In this document: positions 1-10,819 of the stretch, in pieces | How the letters are laid out: each line of letters opens with the position of its first letter | How positions within the stretch are numbered: position 1 is the first letter of the stretch | From: Siphonodentalium dalli | Taxonomy: Eukaryota > Mollusca > Scaphopoda > Gadilida > Siphonodentaliidae | Reading direction: 5' to 3' | Length of the DNA: 64,000 nt | Assembly (NCBI GenBank): GCA_032622095.1 | Contig: CP136067.1 | Span: 192,224,052 to 192,288,051, forward strand | Program-made: the position numbers and the translations under genes | Notes under the pieces: generated by a model | The model's database searches: none | What the model saw: the letters and a program-made list of their open reading frames with translations, nothing else | What the model was told of the DNA's origin: nothing

Positions 1-1970
1 ATGGTGGTGGTGATTAAGATGATGACGACGGTAGTAGTGGTGACGAGGATGATGATGATGATTATGATAATGGTGGTGTGATGATGATCATCATGATGAT
101 GATGATGATTAAGATGATGACGACGGTGGTAGTGGTGACGAGGATGATGATGATGATTATGATAATGGTGGTGTGATGATGATGGTGATGATGATTATTA
201 AGATGATGACGACGGTGGTAGTGGTGATGATGATGATTATGATAATGGTGGTGTGATGATGATGATGATGATGATGATGATTATGATAATGGTGGTGTGA
301 TGATGATGATGATGATGATGATTATTAAGATGATGACGACGGTGGTAGTTGTGAAGAGGATGATGATGATGATTATGATAATGGTGGTGTGATGATGATC
401 ATCATGATGATGATGATGATTAAGATGATGACGACGGTGGTAGTGGTGACGAGGATGATGATGATGATTATGATAATGGTGGTGTGATGATGATGGTGAT
501 GATGATTATTAAGATGATGACGACGGTGGTAGTGGTGATGATGATGATTATGATAATGGTGGTGTGATGATGATGATGATGATGATTATGATAATGGTGG
601 TGTGATGATGATGATGATGATTATTAAGATGATGACGACGGTGGTAGTTGTGATGAGGATGATGATGATGATTATGATAATGGTGGTGTGATGATGATCA
701 TCATGATGATGATGATGATTAAGATGATGACGACGGTGGTAGTGGTGACGAGGATGATGATGATGATTATGATAATGGTGGTGTGATGATGATGATGGTG
801 ATGATTAAGATGATGACGACGGTAGTAGTGGTGACGAGGATGATGATGATGATTATGATAATGGTGGTGTGATGATGGTGATGATGATGATTATCAAGAT
901 GATGACGACGGTGGTAGTGGTGATGATGATGATTATGATAATGGTGGTGTGATGATGATGATGATTATTATTATTATTAAGAGGATGACGACGGTGGTAG
1001 TGGTTATGAGGATGATGATGATGATTATGATAATGGTGGTGTGATGATGATGATGATGATGATGGTGGTGATTAAGATTATGACGACGGTGGTAGTGGTG
1101 ATGATGATGATGATGATTATGATAATGGTGGTGCGATGATGATGATGATGATTATGATAATGGTGGTGTGATGAGGATGATGATAATGGTAATGGTGGTG
1201 TGATGATCATGATAATGGTGATTAAAATGATGACGACGGTGGTAGTGGTGATGAGGATGATGATGATGATTATGATAATGGTGGTGTGATGATGATGATG
1301 ATTATTATTAAGAGGATGACGACGGTGGTAGTGGTGATGAGGATGATGATGATGATTATGATAATGGTGGTGTGATGATGATGGTGATGATGATGATGAT
1401 TATGATAATGGTGGTGTGATTATGATCATCATGATGATGATGATGATTAAGATGATGACGACGGTGGTAGTGGTGATGAGGATGATGATGATGATTGTGA
1501 TAATGGTGGTGTGATGATGATGATGATGATTATGATAATGGTGGTGGTGATTAAGATGATGACGACGGTAGTAGTGGTGACGAGGATGATGATGATGATT
1601 ATGATAATGGTGGTGTGATGATGATGGTGATGATGATGATGATTATGATAATGGTGGTGTGATGATGATCATCATGATGATGATGATGATTAAGATGATG
1701 ACGACGGTGGTAGTGGTGACGAGGATGATGATGATGATGATTATGATAATGGTGGTGTGATGATGGTGATGATGATGATTATTAAGATGATGACGACGGT
1801 GGTAGTGATGATGATGATGATTATGATAATGGTGGTGTGATGATGATGATGATGATGATGATTATGATAATGGTGGTGTGATGATGATGATGATGATGAT
1901 GATTATTAAGATGATGACGACGGTGGTAGTTGTGATGAGGATGATGATGATGATTATGATAATGGTGGTG

Positions 1971-2004
<34 letters not shown>

Positions 2005-2713
2005 AATGGTGATTAAGATGATGACGACGGTGGTAGTGGTGATGAGGATGATGTTGATGATTATGATAATGGTGGTGTGAGGATGATGATTATGATAATG
2101 GTGGTGTGATGATGATGGTGATGATGATGATGATTATGATAATGGTGGTGTGATGATGGTGATGATGATGATGATTAAGATGATGACGACCGTGGTAGTG
2201 GTGATGATGATGATGATGATGATTATGGTAATGATGGTGTGATGATGATGATTATGATGACGATGATGATGATGATGATGATGATAATGGTGGTGTGATG
2301 ATGGTGGTGATTATTATGATGATTAAGATGATGACGACGGTGGTAGTGGTGATGAGGATGATGATGATGATGATGATAATGGTGGTGTGATGATGGTGGT
2401 GATTATGATGATGATTAAGATGATGACGACGGTGGTAGTGGTGATGAGAATGATGATGATGATTATGATAATGGTGGTGTGATAATGGTGATGAGGATGA
2501 TGATGATGATGATGATGATAATGGTGGTGTGATGATGGTGGTGATTATGATGATGATTAAGATGATGACGACGTTGGTAGTGGTGATGAGGATGATGATG
2601 ATGATGATGATAATGGTGGTGTGATGATGGTGGTGATTATGATGATGATTAAGATGCTGACGACGGTGGTAGTGGTGATGAGGATGATGATGATGATTAT
2701 GATAATGGTGGGG

Positions 2714-2748
<35 letters not shown>

Positions 2749-3640
2749 GTGGTGGTGATTAAGATGATGACGACGGTGGTAGTGGTGATGAGGGTGATGA
2801 TGATGATGATGATAATGGTGATTAAGATGATGACGACGGTTGTAGTGGTGATGATGATGATGATGATTATGATAATGGTGGTGTGATGATGATCATCATG
2901 ATGATGATGAATATTAAGATGATGACGACGGTGGTAGTGGTGATGAGGATTATGATGACGATGATGATGATGATGATGATGATGATAATGGTGATTAAGA
3001 TGATGACGACGGTGGTAGTGGTGATGAGGATTATGATGACGATGATGATGATGATGATGATGATGGTGATTAAGATGATGACGACGGTGGTAGTGGTGAT
3101 GATGATGATGATGATGATTATGATAATGGTGGTGTGATGATGATGATGATGATGATTATTATTAAGATGATGACGACGGTGGTAGTGGTGATGAGGATGA
3201 TGATGATGATTATGATAATGGTGGTGTGATGATGATGATGATGGTGATTAAGATGATGACGACGGTGGTAGTGGTGATGAGGATGATGATGATGATTATG
3301 ATAATGGTGGTGTGATGATGATGATGATGATGATTAAGATGATGACGACGGTAGTAGTGTTGACGATCGATGAGGATGATGTGGTAGAAAATGATATTGC
3401 TGCTGATTGGTGTGATGATGATAATAATGATGATGATGATGATGATAATGGTGGTGTGACGATGATGATGATGATGAAAATAGTGGTGTGATGATGATGA
3501 TAATGGTGGTGTGATGATGATGATGATGATAATGGTGGTTATGATGATGATGATGATGGTGATTAAGATGATGACGACGGTAGTAGTGTTGACGATCGAT
3601 GAGGATGATGTGGTAGAAAATGATATTGCTGCTGATCATG
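1..3640. repeat. Compound ATG/GAT trinucleotide satellite
   Basis: About 3.6 kb is built almost wholly from GAT/ATG triplets mixed with a recurring non-triplet motif (GATGACGACGGTGGTAGTGG) and a second motif (TTATGATAATGGTGGTGTGA). The alternation gives an irregular higher-order unit of roughly 70-120 bp. The plus strand is nearly free of cytosine outside the GACGACG motif. The open frames here, rich in Met/Val or His, come from the triplet period and are not proteins. The array begins at or before the left edge. Confidence 0.95.
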
Positions 3641-3714
3641 AATATGATGTTGATATTTACACAAGTCACTACAATAATGCCCTAAATAATTGACTCCTTA
3701 ACCACAGCAGAATT

Positions 3715-3985
3715 ATGGATTTAGTCGGAAATATGGCTGGTTGCCATTCATCAGAAAGCTCTCAGGCCGAGTCCGAAAAAGTGGGCCGAATCTCAGTTTT
3801 CGCTCTGGTCGGTCGGGAAAATTTCGGAAAATGTGGCAAACTGTCCCATATTCAAAAATGGCCACATGGGCTGATCTTTTTGGGGCGAAAATGTTTTGGG
3901 CCGAGTCCGAAAAAGTGGGTCAAATAGAAATTCCCGCTCTGCTCGGTCAGGAAAATTTGGGGAAATGTAGCAAATGACCACGGCA
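3715..3985. repeat. Two diverged copies of a ~75-bp repeat
   Basis: A block starting GCCGAGTCCGAAAAAGTGGG at 3,766 recurs at 3,900, 134 bp later, with the trailing GGTCGGGAAAATTT-like segment also repeated. No coding signal was recognised; short open frames on both strands look incidental. Confidence 0.6.
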
Positions 3986-4059
3986 ACGTCTTTAGTAAGG
4001 TGAGACGAAATTTCCTGTTAAAAAATCCGGGTCAAAAGTTCAAAAATGCCTCGAAAATA

Positions 4060-4165
4060 GGCAAAGGCCGCTCACATATATAATTTGATATTACTCACCT
4101 CAAGTGCGCTCACATATATATTACTCACCTCGAGGTCGCTCACATATATAATTTGTGATATTCGT
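4060..4165. repeat. Short tandem repeat containing CGCTCACATATATA
   Basis: Three imperfect units contain CGCTCACATATATA followed by AT-rich sequence and TTACTCACCTC. No gene is seen around it. Confidence 0.6.
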
Positions 4166-4289
4166 ACATGAAATAGCACTGAACTTCGATGCCGCTATCA
4201 CAGTACATGTTTTGCCGGTATTCGTCGGTGGCACCCTGTTGTTAACCCATGGCCTAAAAGATAAGTCAACAATGTGCTTCCGGGAACAA

Positions 4290-4775
4290 TTTTTAAAGAT
4301 GCATTATCCGAATTAGCACTCCTAAATTACTATTTATTTGGCTTCGGGGGTAAAAAATATTTGATTCGAGTCGAGGAACCCACTAATCAAAGTTCAGAGT
4401 ATCAGATATCGATTTTTGAAGTTAGTTATTTCTCGATATGTGCAATTATTTGTGGCCCCAGAAAAACGTGGTCAAGCGGCCTCTCTCGGACAAAATTGCG
4501 GATCAAGATGGATAACTCTAAATTGGAGTGGTAATACGGCCAAATTTCGTGACACTTAAGTGAAATAATACGGCCATATTTTGTTGAACAAAATGTTGAC
4601 AAATAACACGTTTTTGGAAATTTGATAACATAGTTGACAGTGGTTAGCATTATTTTGTTGCAATAAATCGATTCTGATAACTAAAGCTTAATTTAAAGAA
4701 ATGTTGTTGTTGTATCTTGATGATATGGTGACCGTCTGATCGGATTGAGAACCTTTAAATATTTTAATATATTAT
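4290..4775 (+). mobile_element. Dispersed ~480-bp repeat, family R, copy 1
   Basis: It starts near GATGCATTATCCGAATTA and ends near GATCGGATTGAGAACCTTTAA. The same sequence recurs at about 22,998-23,225 and 23,485-23,735 (partial), 25,188-25,620 (reverse), 39,935-40,228, 54,566-54,860 (reverse) and 55,330-55,712. It includes a GTTGTTGTTG/CAACAACAAC microsatellite near the 3' end. No protein is encoded. It is a non-autonomous repeat of unknown class. Confidence 0.75.
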
Positions 4776-4944
4776 TGTTTCAGGACACCTGTGGTTTGTA
4801 CAGCAATGATCACTTAGAAGAACATGGGAAATAGATCTACTTTGTTTTGATATTTATTATTTTTCCTGAACATATCCTTCCTCATGAATTAGAATAATGT
4901 AAAATTCCAATATATACGTTTATGATAACTGCGTGGGGAAAATG

Positions 4945-5213
4945 GTTAAAGGGGTACTGGGCCATCTACTTTTATACTCAACAGAATGTATGCAAAAAAT
5001 GAATGAATTTGAGCCATGGATTAGTGCAAAATTATGACTCCACTAATAAATTTATTTTAATTATAATTGCCATGTTGTTTGCACCATTCATAGAGCGCAC
5101 GAGTCTATTTTGCACTAATCCATGGCTCAAAGTCATTTGTTGCATATATTCTGTTGAATATAAAAGGAGATGGTCCCATAAATGGCCGGATTTAGTGTAC
5201 AGTACCCCTTTAA
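4945..5213. mobile_element. Foldback MITE with TTAAAGGGGTACTG ends
   Basis: The left end TTAAAGGGGTACTG and right end CAGTACCCCTTTAA are exact inverted repeats. The interior is also largely self-complementary: GAGCCATGGATTAGTGCAAAAT near 5,010 pairs with ATTTTGCACTAATCCATGGC near 5,110, and the subterminal ACTCAACAGAATGTATGCAA pairs with sequence near 5,140. About 270 bp, no ORF. TTAA at both ends would suit a TTAA-targeting (piggyBac-like) source; this is inference. Confidence 0.85.
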
Positions 5214-5245
5214 GCTTGGTAGCGATATATCAGGTAAAATGATAA

Positions 5246-5710
5246 TTAAAGGCCAACGTACTTTCGAGTCATCGATTATTTTTTTTCTAGTGACTTGATA
5301 CACGGTTTTAATAACAATCTATGCCGTAGAATATGATTAAAATACTACAATTCATCACCATTTGAAACATATGTGTCTCAGAAGATGCCCATAGAGAAAT
5401 AGAAAACAGCTGAAATCGTAGAAAGATTCCCCCCGCTTTAGCTTCCAGAATGCAGCAGAATTCAAACTAAAGATGAATTTTCAATGGAGGGGAAATAACT
5501 GTATCTTGAAGATATAGAGTTATTCCACCTCCATTGAAAATAATACACTTTTTACTACAATATAGATGACAAAAACACATTGTAACTCAACAAAAACAAC
5601 ATGGTCACAATTTGTTACCCCCGATAAGTGATTATACAATGATTTGAGCTTCCTCTTTCAAATAGTATATATATCTGATCTGGGGGTTCGAAAATTATGT
5701 TGGCCTTTAA
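5246..5710. mobile_element. MITE-like element with TTAAAGGCCAAC ends
   Basis: The left end TTAAAGGCCAACGTA and right end TATGTTGGCCTTTAA form inverted termini about 465 bp apart. An inner inverted repeat is visible: TTTTCAATGGAGGGGAAATAACT against ATAGAGTTATTCCACCTCCATTG around 5,478-5,540. No ORF. The terminal sequence resembles but is not the same as the neighbouring element. Confidence 0.75.
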
Positions 5711-5714
5711 CGCG

Positions 5715-5992
5715 TGCAGTACGTGTTATATATAGGTATATACTCAAATCACGGCGTGTACGGCGTGTTATATATATATAGGTACATACACAAATCCCGG
5801 CGTGTACGGCGTGTTATATATTTAGGTACATACACAAATCCCGGCGTGTATGGCGTGTTATATATATAGGTACATACACAAATCCCGGCATGTACGGCGT
5901 GTTATATATAGGTACATACACAAATCCCGGCGTGTACGGCGTGTTATATATATATGTACATACACAAATCCCGGCGTGTATGGCGTGTTATC
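5715..5992. repeat. ~42-bp minisatellite
   Basis: Six to seven units contain ACACAAATCCCGGCGTGTACG followed by GCGTGTTATATATA and GGTACATAC. Units differ in the length of the TA run. Small open frames on both strands follow the repeat and are not credible genes. Confidence 0.9.
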
Positions 5993-6039
5993 GGACCACA
6001 CCCACTTGTTTCCATGCACGTGCAACCCTGTGTACCAAG

Positions 6040-8527
6040 TTCCATGGAGCCGCTTAGCCAGGTTCACAATGTAAACCTAAACGTCAAGAAAAGAAAATAT
6101 CACAAGATAGGCGTAACTGATGACATGATGAGCCGCTCAGCCAGGTTCACAATGTATACCTAAACGTCAAGAAAAGAAAATATCACAATATAGGCGTAAC
6201 TGATGACACGATGAGCCGCTCAGCCATATTCACAATATAAACCTAAATGACAAGACAAGAAAATATCACAAGATAGGCGTAACTGATGACACGATGAGCC
6301 GCTTTGCCAAATACACAATGTAAACCTAAACGACAAGAAAAGAAATATCACAAGATAGGCGTAACTGATGACATGATGAGCCGCTCAGCCATATTCACAA
6401 TGTATACCTAAAGGACAAGAAAAGGAAATATCACAAGATATGCGTAACTGATGACACGATGAGCCGCTTAGCCAGGTTCACAATATAAACCTAAACGACA
6501 AGAAAAGAAAATATCACAAGATAGGCGTAACTGATGACATGATGAGCCGCTTAGCCAGGTTCACAATGTTTACCTAAACGACAAGAAAAGAAAATATCAC
6601 AATATAGGCGTAACTGATGACACGATGAGCCGCTCAGCCATATTCACAATATAAACCTAAATGACAAGACAAGAAAATATCACAAGATAGGCGTAACTGA
6701 TGACATGATGAGCCGCTTAGCCAGGTTCACAATGTATACCTAAACGGCTAGAAAAGAAAATATCACAAGATAGGCGTAACTGATGACATGATGAGCCGCT
6801 CAGCCATATTCACAATGTAAACCTAAACGACAAGAAAAGAAAATATCACGAGATAGGCGTAACTGATGACATGATGAGCCGCTTAGCCAGGTTCACAATG
6901 TATACCTAAACGACAAGAAAAGGAAATATCACAAGATAGGCGTAACTGATGACATGATGAGCCGCTTAGCCAGGTTCACAATGTATACCTAAACGGCAAG
7001 AAAAGAAAATATCACGAGATAGGCGTAACTGATGACATGATGGGCCGCTTAGCCAGGTTCACAATGTATACCTAAACGGCAAGAAAAGAAAATATCACAA
7101 GATAGGCGTAACTGATGACATGATGGGCCGCTTAGCCATATTCACAATGTAAACCTAAACGACAAGAAAAGAAAATATCACAAGATAGGCGTAACTGATG
7201 ACATGATGGGCCGCTTAGCCAGGTTCACAATGTATACCTACCTACACGACAAGAACAGAAAATATCACAAGATAGGCGTAACTGATGACATGATGGGCCG
7301 CTTAGCCATATTCACAATGTAAACCTAAACGACAAGAAAAGAAAATATCACAAGATAGGCTTAACCGATGACATGATGAGCCGCTTAGCCATATTCACAA
7401 TGTATACCTACACGACAAGAAAAGAAAATATCACAAGATAGGCGTAACCGATGACATGATGAGCCGCTTAGCCAGGTTCACAATGTTAACCTAAACGACA
7501 AGAAAAGAAAATATCACAAGATAGGCGTAACTGATGACATGATGAGCCGCTTAGCCAGGTTCACAATGTTAACCTAAACGACAAGAAAAGAAAATATCAC
7601 AAGATAGGCGTAACTGATGACATGATGGGCCGCTTAGCCAGGTTCACAATGTATACCTAAACGACAAGACAAGAACATATCACAAGATAGGCGTAACTGA
7701 TGACACGATGAGCCGCTTAGCCATATTCACAATGTAAACCTAAACGACAAGAAAACAAAATATCACAAGATAGGCGTAACTGATGACATGATGGGCCGCT
7801 TAGCCAAATGCACAATGTATACCTAAACGGCAAGAAAAGAAAATATCACGAGATAGGCGTAACTGATGACATGATGAGCCGCTTAGCCAGGTTCACAATG
7901 TATACCTAAACGACAAGAACAGAAAATATCACAAGATAGGCGTAAATGATGACATGATGAGCCGCTTAGCCAGGTTCACAATGTATACCTAAACGGCAAG
8001 AATAGAAAATATCACAAGATAGGTGTAACTGATGACATGATGAGCCGCTCAGCCATATTCACAATGTATACCTAAACGGCAAGAACAGAAAATATCACAA
8101 GATAGGCGTAACTGATGACATGATGAGCCGCTTAGCCAGGTTCACAATGTATACCTAAACGGCAAGAAAAGAAAATATCACAAGATAGGCGTAACTGATG
8201 ACATGATGAGCCGCTTAGCCAGGTTCACAATATAAACCTAAACGACAAGAAAAGGAAATATCACAAGATAGGCGTGACTGATGACATGATGAGTCGCTTA
8301 GCCAGGTTCACAATGTATACCTAAACGGCAAGAACAGAAAATATCACAAGATAGGCGTAACTGATGACATGATGAGCCGCTTAGCCAGGTTCACAATGTA
8401 TACCTAAACGGCAAGAAAAGAAAATATCACAAGATAGGCGTAACTGATGACATGATGAGCCGCTTAGCCAGGTTCACAATATAAACCTAAACGGCAAGAA
8501 AAGAAAATATCACAAGATAGGCGTAAG
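6040..8527. repeat. 83-bp satellite array, about 30 units
   Basis: The head-to-tail unit reads through GCCGCTTAGCCAGGTTCACA, ATGTATACCTAAACGGCAAG, a purine-rich stretch, ATATCACAAGATAGGCGTAA and CTGATGACATGATGA. Unit length is 83 bp by count. Variants alternate, for example GCTTAGCCAGG against GCTCAGCCATA, and ACGACAAG against ACGGCAAG. The array ends abruptly at GGCGTAAGTAG near 8,527. Confidence 0.95.
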
Positions 8528-8539
8528 TAGATGGCCACT

Positions 8540-9150
8540 CTCAATCAAATGCAAATTACGATATAGAGTTCTCTCTCCGGTACAGAATTGATAAAAACGA
8601 ACAGCGGCCGAACATCGACTATAAAATATCGTATTATTTTTTACCGAATAAGTTCGAGTATTTTTTTACATTTTTTGTCAAGCAAATGTATCAACTAAAT
8701 GTTATATTATATGCATGCTAGTTCCACATACTGATTTAATTTATTCTATAGTAACTAGTCAGTGAGTGGCTTGTTATATTATATGCATGCTAGTTCCACA
8801 TACTGATTTAAGTTATTCTATAGTAACTGGTCAGTGAGTGGCTTCTTATTACGCCCCATATCAACATATTTGTGTACACGATCATGTGTGCCACGCGTTG
8901 TCCAATCCACTATCCGTCAATAAATTTGATTACGTTCTGGCACACTGAAACTCGTAATTTAATTTATGGCTCCAGCCATAAATTAAATTTATATCAAATT
9001 ATTAACTTTGATTTTAAGAAAACCTATTAACATGTACGTTTACATAATAAATCTTCGACTCAAATTACTTATTTTTCTATATATTAACGATATTAGATCA
9101 TTGTTATTACCGGGAATTTATTGAAAATTGCGTACAGTACCCATTTAATG
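8540..9150. mobile_element. MITE-like repeat with internal tandem duplication
   Basis: This segment matches 36,871-37,420 at ~75-85% by eye, including TTATATTATATGCATGCTAG, ACACGATCATGTGTGCCACG, CCAATCCACTATCCGT and the right end GTACAGTACCCATTTAA. A ~75-bp piece is tandemly duplicated here (about 8,700 and 8,772). The left terminus is missing or obscured next to the 83-bp satellite. Confidence 0.75.
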
Positions 9151-9235
9151 CAGAATAATGTATATATATACTTGGATTTGGGTTTTCAACCATAGGGCAA
9201 ATAGGGCAGCAATGTTTTCCACCAAGGTTACTGAC

Positions 9236-9396
9236 CTTTTCATCTGCGCTGTCTATTTTCAGTAGAGACCCCTCCATGAGGTTACAGTCCTTCTGGGAGT
9301 CCATGTATGAGTGCATGTTGACATTGTGGAACCGGTAACATGTATTCGCCCCAGTCCACCAACGCGGAGGACATCTTTGCTGGCAGACAACAGATC
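9236..9396 (-). CDS. Orphan C-type lectin domain exon
   Basis: Read on the minus strand, 161 bp lies between a plausible acceptor (AATAACAG|GA) and donor (GAAAAG|GTCAGT). It encodes about 53 residues with the start of a C-type lectin-like domain: a CPPRWW segment, then CYRF, a mid-exon Cys in QKDCNL, and SLLKIDSADE, matching the family pattern C-P-x-x-W ... C-Y ... C ... L-x-x-I-x-S-x-x-E. The usual next exon (WIGL and calcium-site region) was not found downstream on the minus strand, where a MITE-like element starts within ~90 bp. It may be one exon of a gene with long introns or a stranded remnant. The family call rests on pattern only. Confidence 0.55.
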
Positions 9397-9559
9397 CTGT
9401 TATTTACATGAAAATATAAGTATTTATTATAATTATGCTTCGCCATTAAAGTGATGTGAAACACTCCGGTATGGTGCTCAAATAGTAATGGAGAATAATC
9501 TTGTTCAAAGTAGTTATTTTTACAAATATTATATCTCAATTCACAACACACACCGTCAT

Positions 9560-10110
9560 TCTTATATATTAATTAAATGCAGTGACCGCCGATGGCGAAA
9601 TCGTTTTCGTTAGTTTATCGCCGATAGAGGCGTCCCGATTCGAGTAGTAAATATTTACTATTTAGCGTAGTTCAGACAATGTTTTCTATGGAGTGGTACG
9701 GTCGATTTGCTTGAGATTTTCGGTGATGTTAGTAGAATGCTACATTCCTCCAGTTGGCATAGCACCTAAATACTAACTTATCAGTTTCACGCACCCGAAC
9801 AAGTACATAATATGTCTTTAAATAGTGGGATTGCCATGGAAATAGTGGTGTAGAACGTTCTATCGATCGCCCGTACCGAGGCCTTGATAACACTGACAGA
9901 AACAATAAATAAAGCCATGTTTTCACATTTATTAAATAAATTATAATTGGACTTAAGCGCAGTTGAATCGAGCTTAACTACAATTAATTACGCTTTAATG
10001 CAATTGATGGCGCTTACGCGCAATTAAATGTAATTCAATCTCGTTAAGTGTAATTCATTTAACATTATGTGGCAGCAATAATTTGCACTTAACAATTAGA
10101 AACTGTAATT
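9560..10110. other. Non-coding spacer
   Basis: AT-rich sequence with no credible gene. 9,945-10,080 has short degenerate repeats of the ACTTAAGCGCAGTTGAATCG / CAATTAATTACGCTTTAATG type. Confidence 0.5.
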
Positions 10111-10111
10111 A

Positions 10112-10818
10112 ACCTTTCACTCTTTTAGATTAGATAACTTACACCCTTTTAGAGTATATAACTTACACCCTTTTAGATTAGATAACTTACATCCTTTTAG
10201 ATTAGATAACTTACACCCTTTTAGATTAGATAACTTACGTCCTTTTAGATTAGATAACTTACACCCTTTTAGATTAGATAACTTACACCCTTTTAGATTA
10301 GATAACTTACGTCCTTTTAGATTAGATAACTTACGTCCTTTTAGATTAGATAACTTACACCATTTTAGATAACTTACACTCTTTTATATTAGATATCTTA
10401 CACCCTTTTAGAATAGAATAACTTACACCCTTTTAGATTAGATAACTTACACCCTTTTAGATTAGATAACTTACACCCTTTTAGATTAGATAACTTACGT
10501 CCTTTTAGATTAGATAACTTACATCCTTTTAGATTAGATAACTTACACCCTTTTAGATTAGATAACTTACGTCCTTTTAGATTAGATAACTTACACCCTT
10601 TTAGATTAGATAACTTACACCCTTTTAGATTAGATAACTTACACCCTTTTAGATTAGATAACTTACGTCCTTTTAGATTAGATAACTTACACCCTTTTAG
10701 ATTAGATAACTTACACCATTTTAGATAACTTACACTCTTTTATATTAGATATCTTACACCCTTTTAGAATAGAATAACTTACACCCTTTTAGAATAGATA
10801 ACTTACACCCTTTTGTAG
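10112..10818. repeat. 24-bp minisatellite with ~356-bp higher-order period
   Basis: About 28 units of ACCCTTTTAGATTAGATAACTTAC, some with GTCC for ACCC. A variant block (CACCATTTTAGATAACTTAC, then CTCTTTTATATTAGATATC and AGAATAGAATAAC) occurs twice, with CATTTTAGAT at 10,361 and 10,717. This shows that a multi-unit segment was duplicated as a block. Confidence 0.93.
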
Positions 10819-10819
10819 C

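Noticed and set aside
2883-3137. Met/Val-rich and His-rich frames in the triplet satellite
   Set aside because: Translation of a simple repeat.
6040-8527. Hammerhead ribozyme in the 83-bp satellite, suggested by CTGATGA in each unit
   Set aside because: The bases after CTGATGA do not pair with those before any GAAA in the unit, and no cleavage-site helix could be drawn. A covariance search would settle it.
10112-10818. CRISPR-like array (regular 24-bp units)
   Set aside because: Units are directly adjacent with no unique spacers and the genome is eukaryotic; it is a minisatellite.
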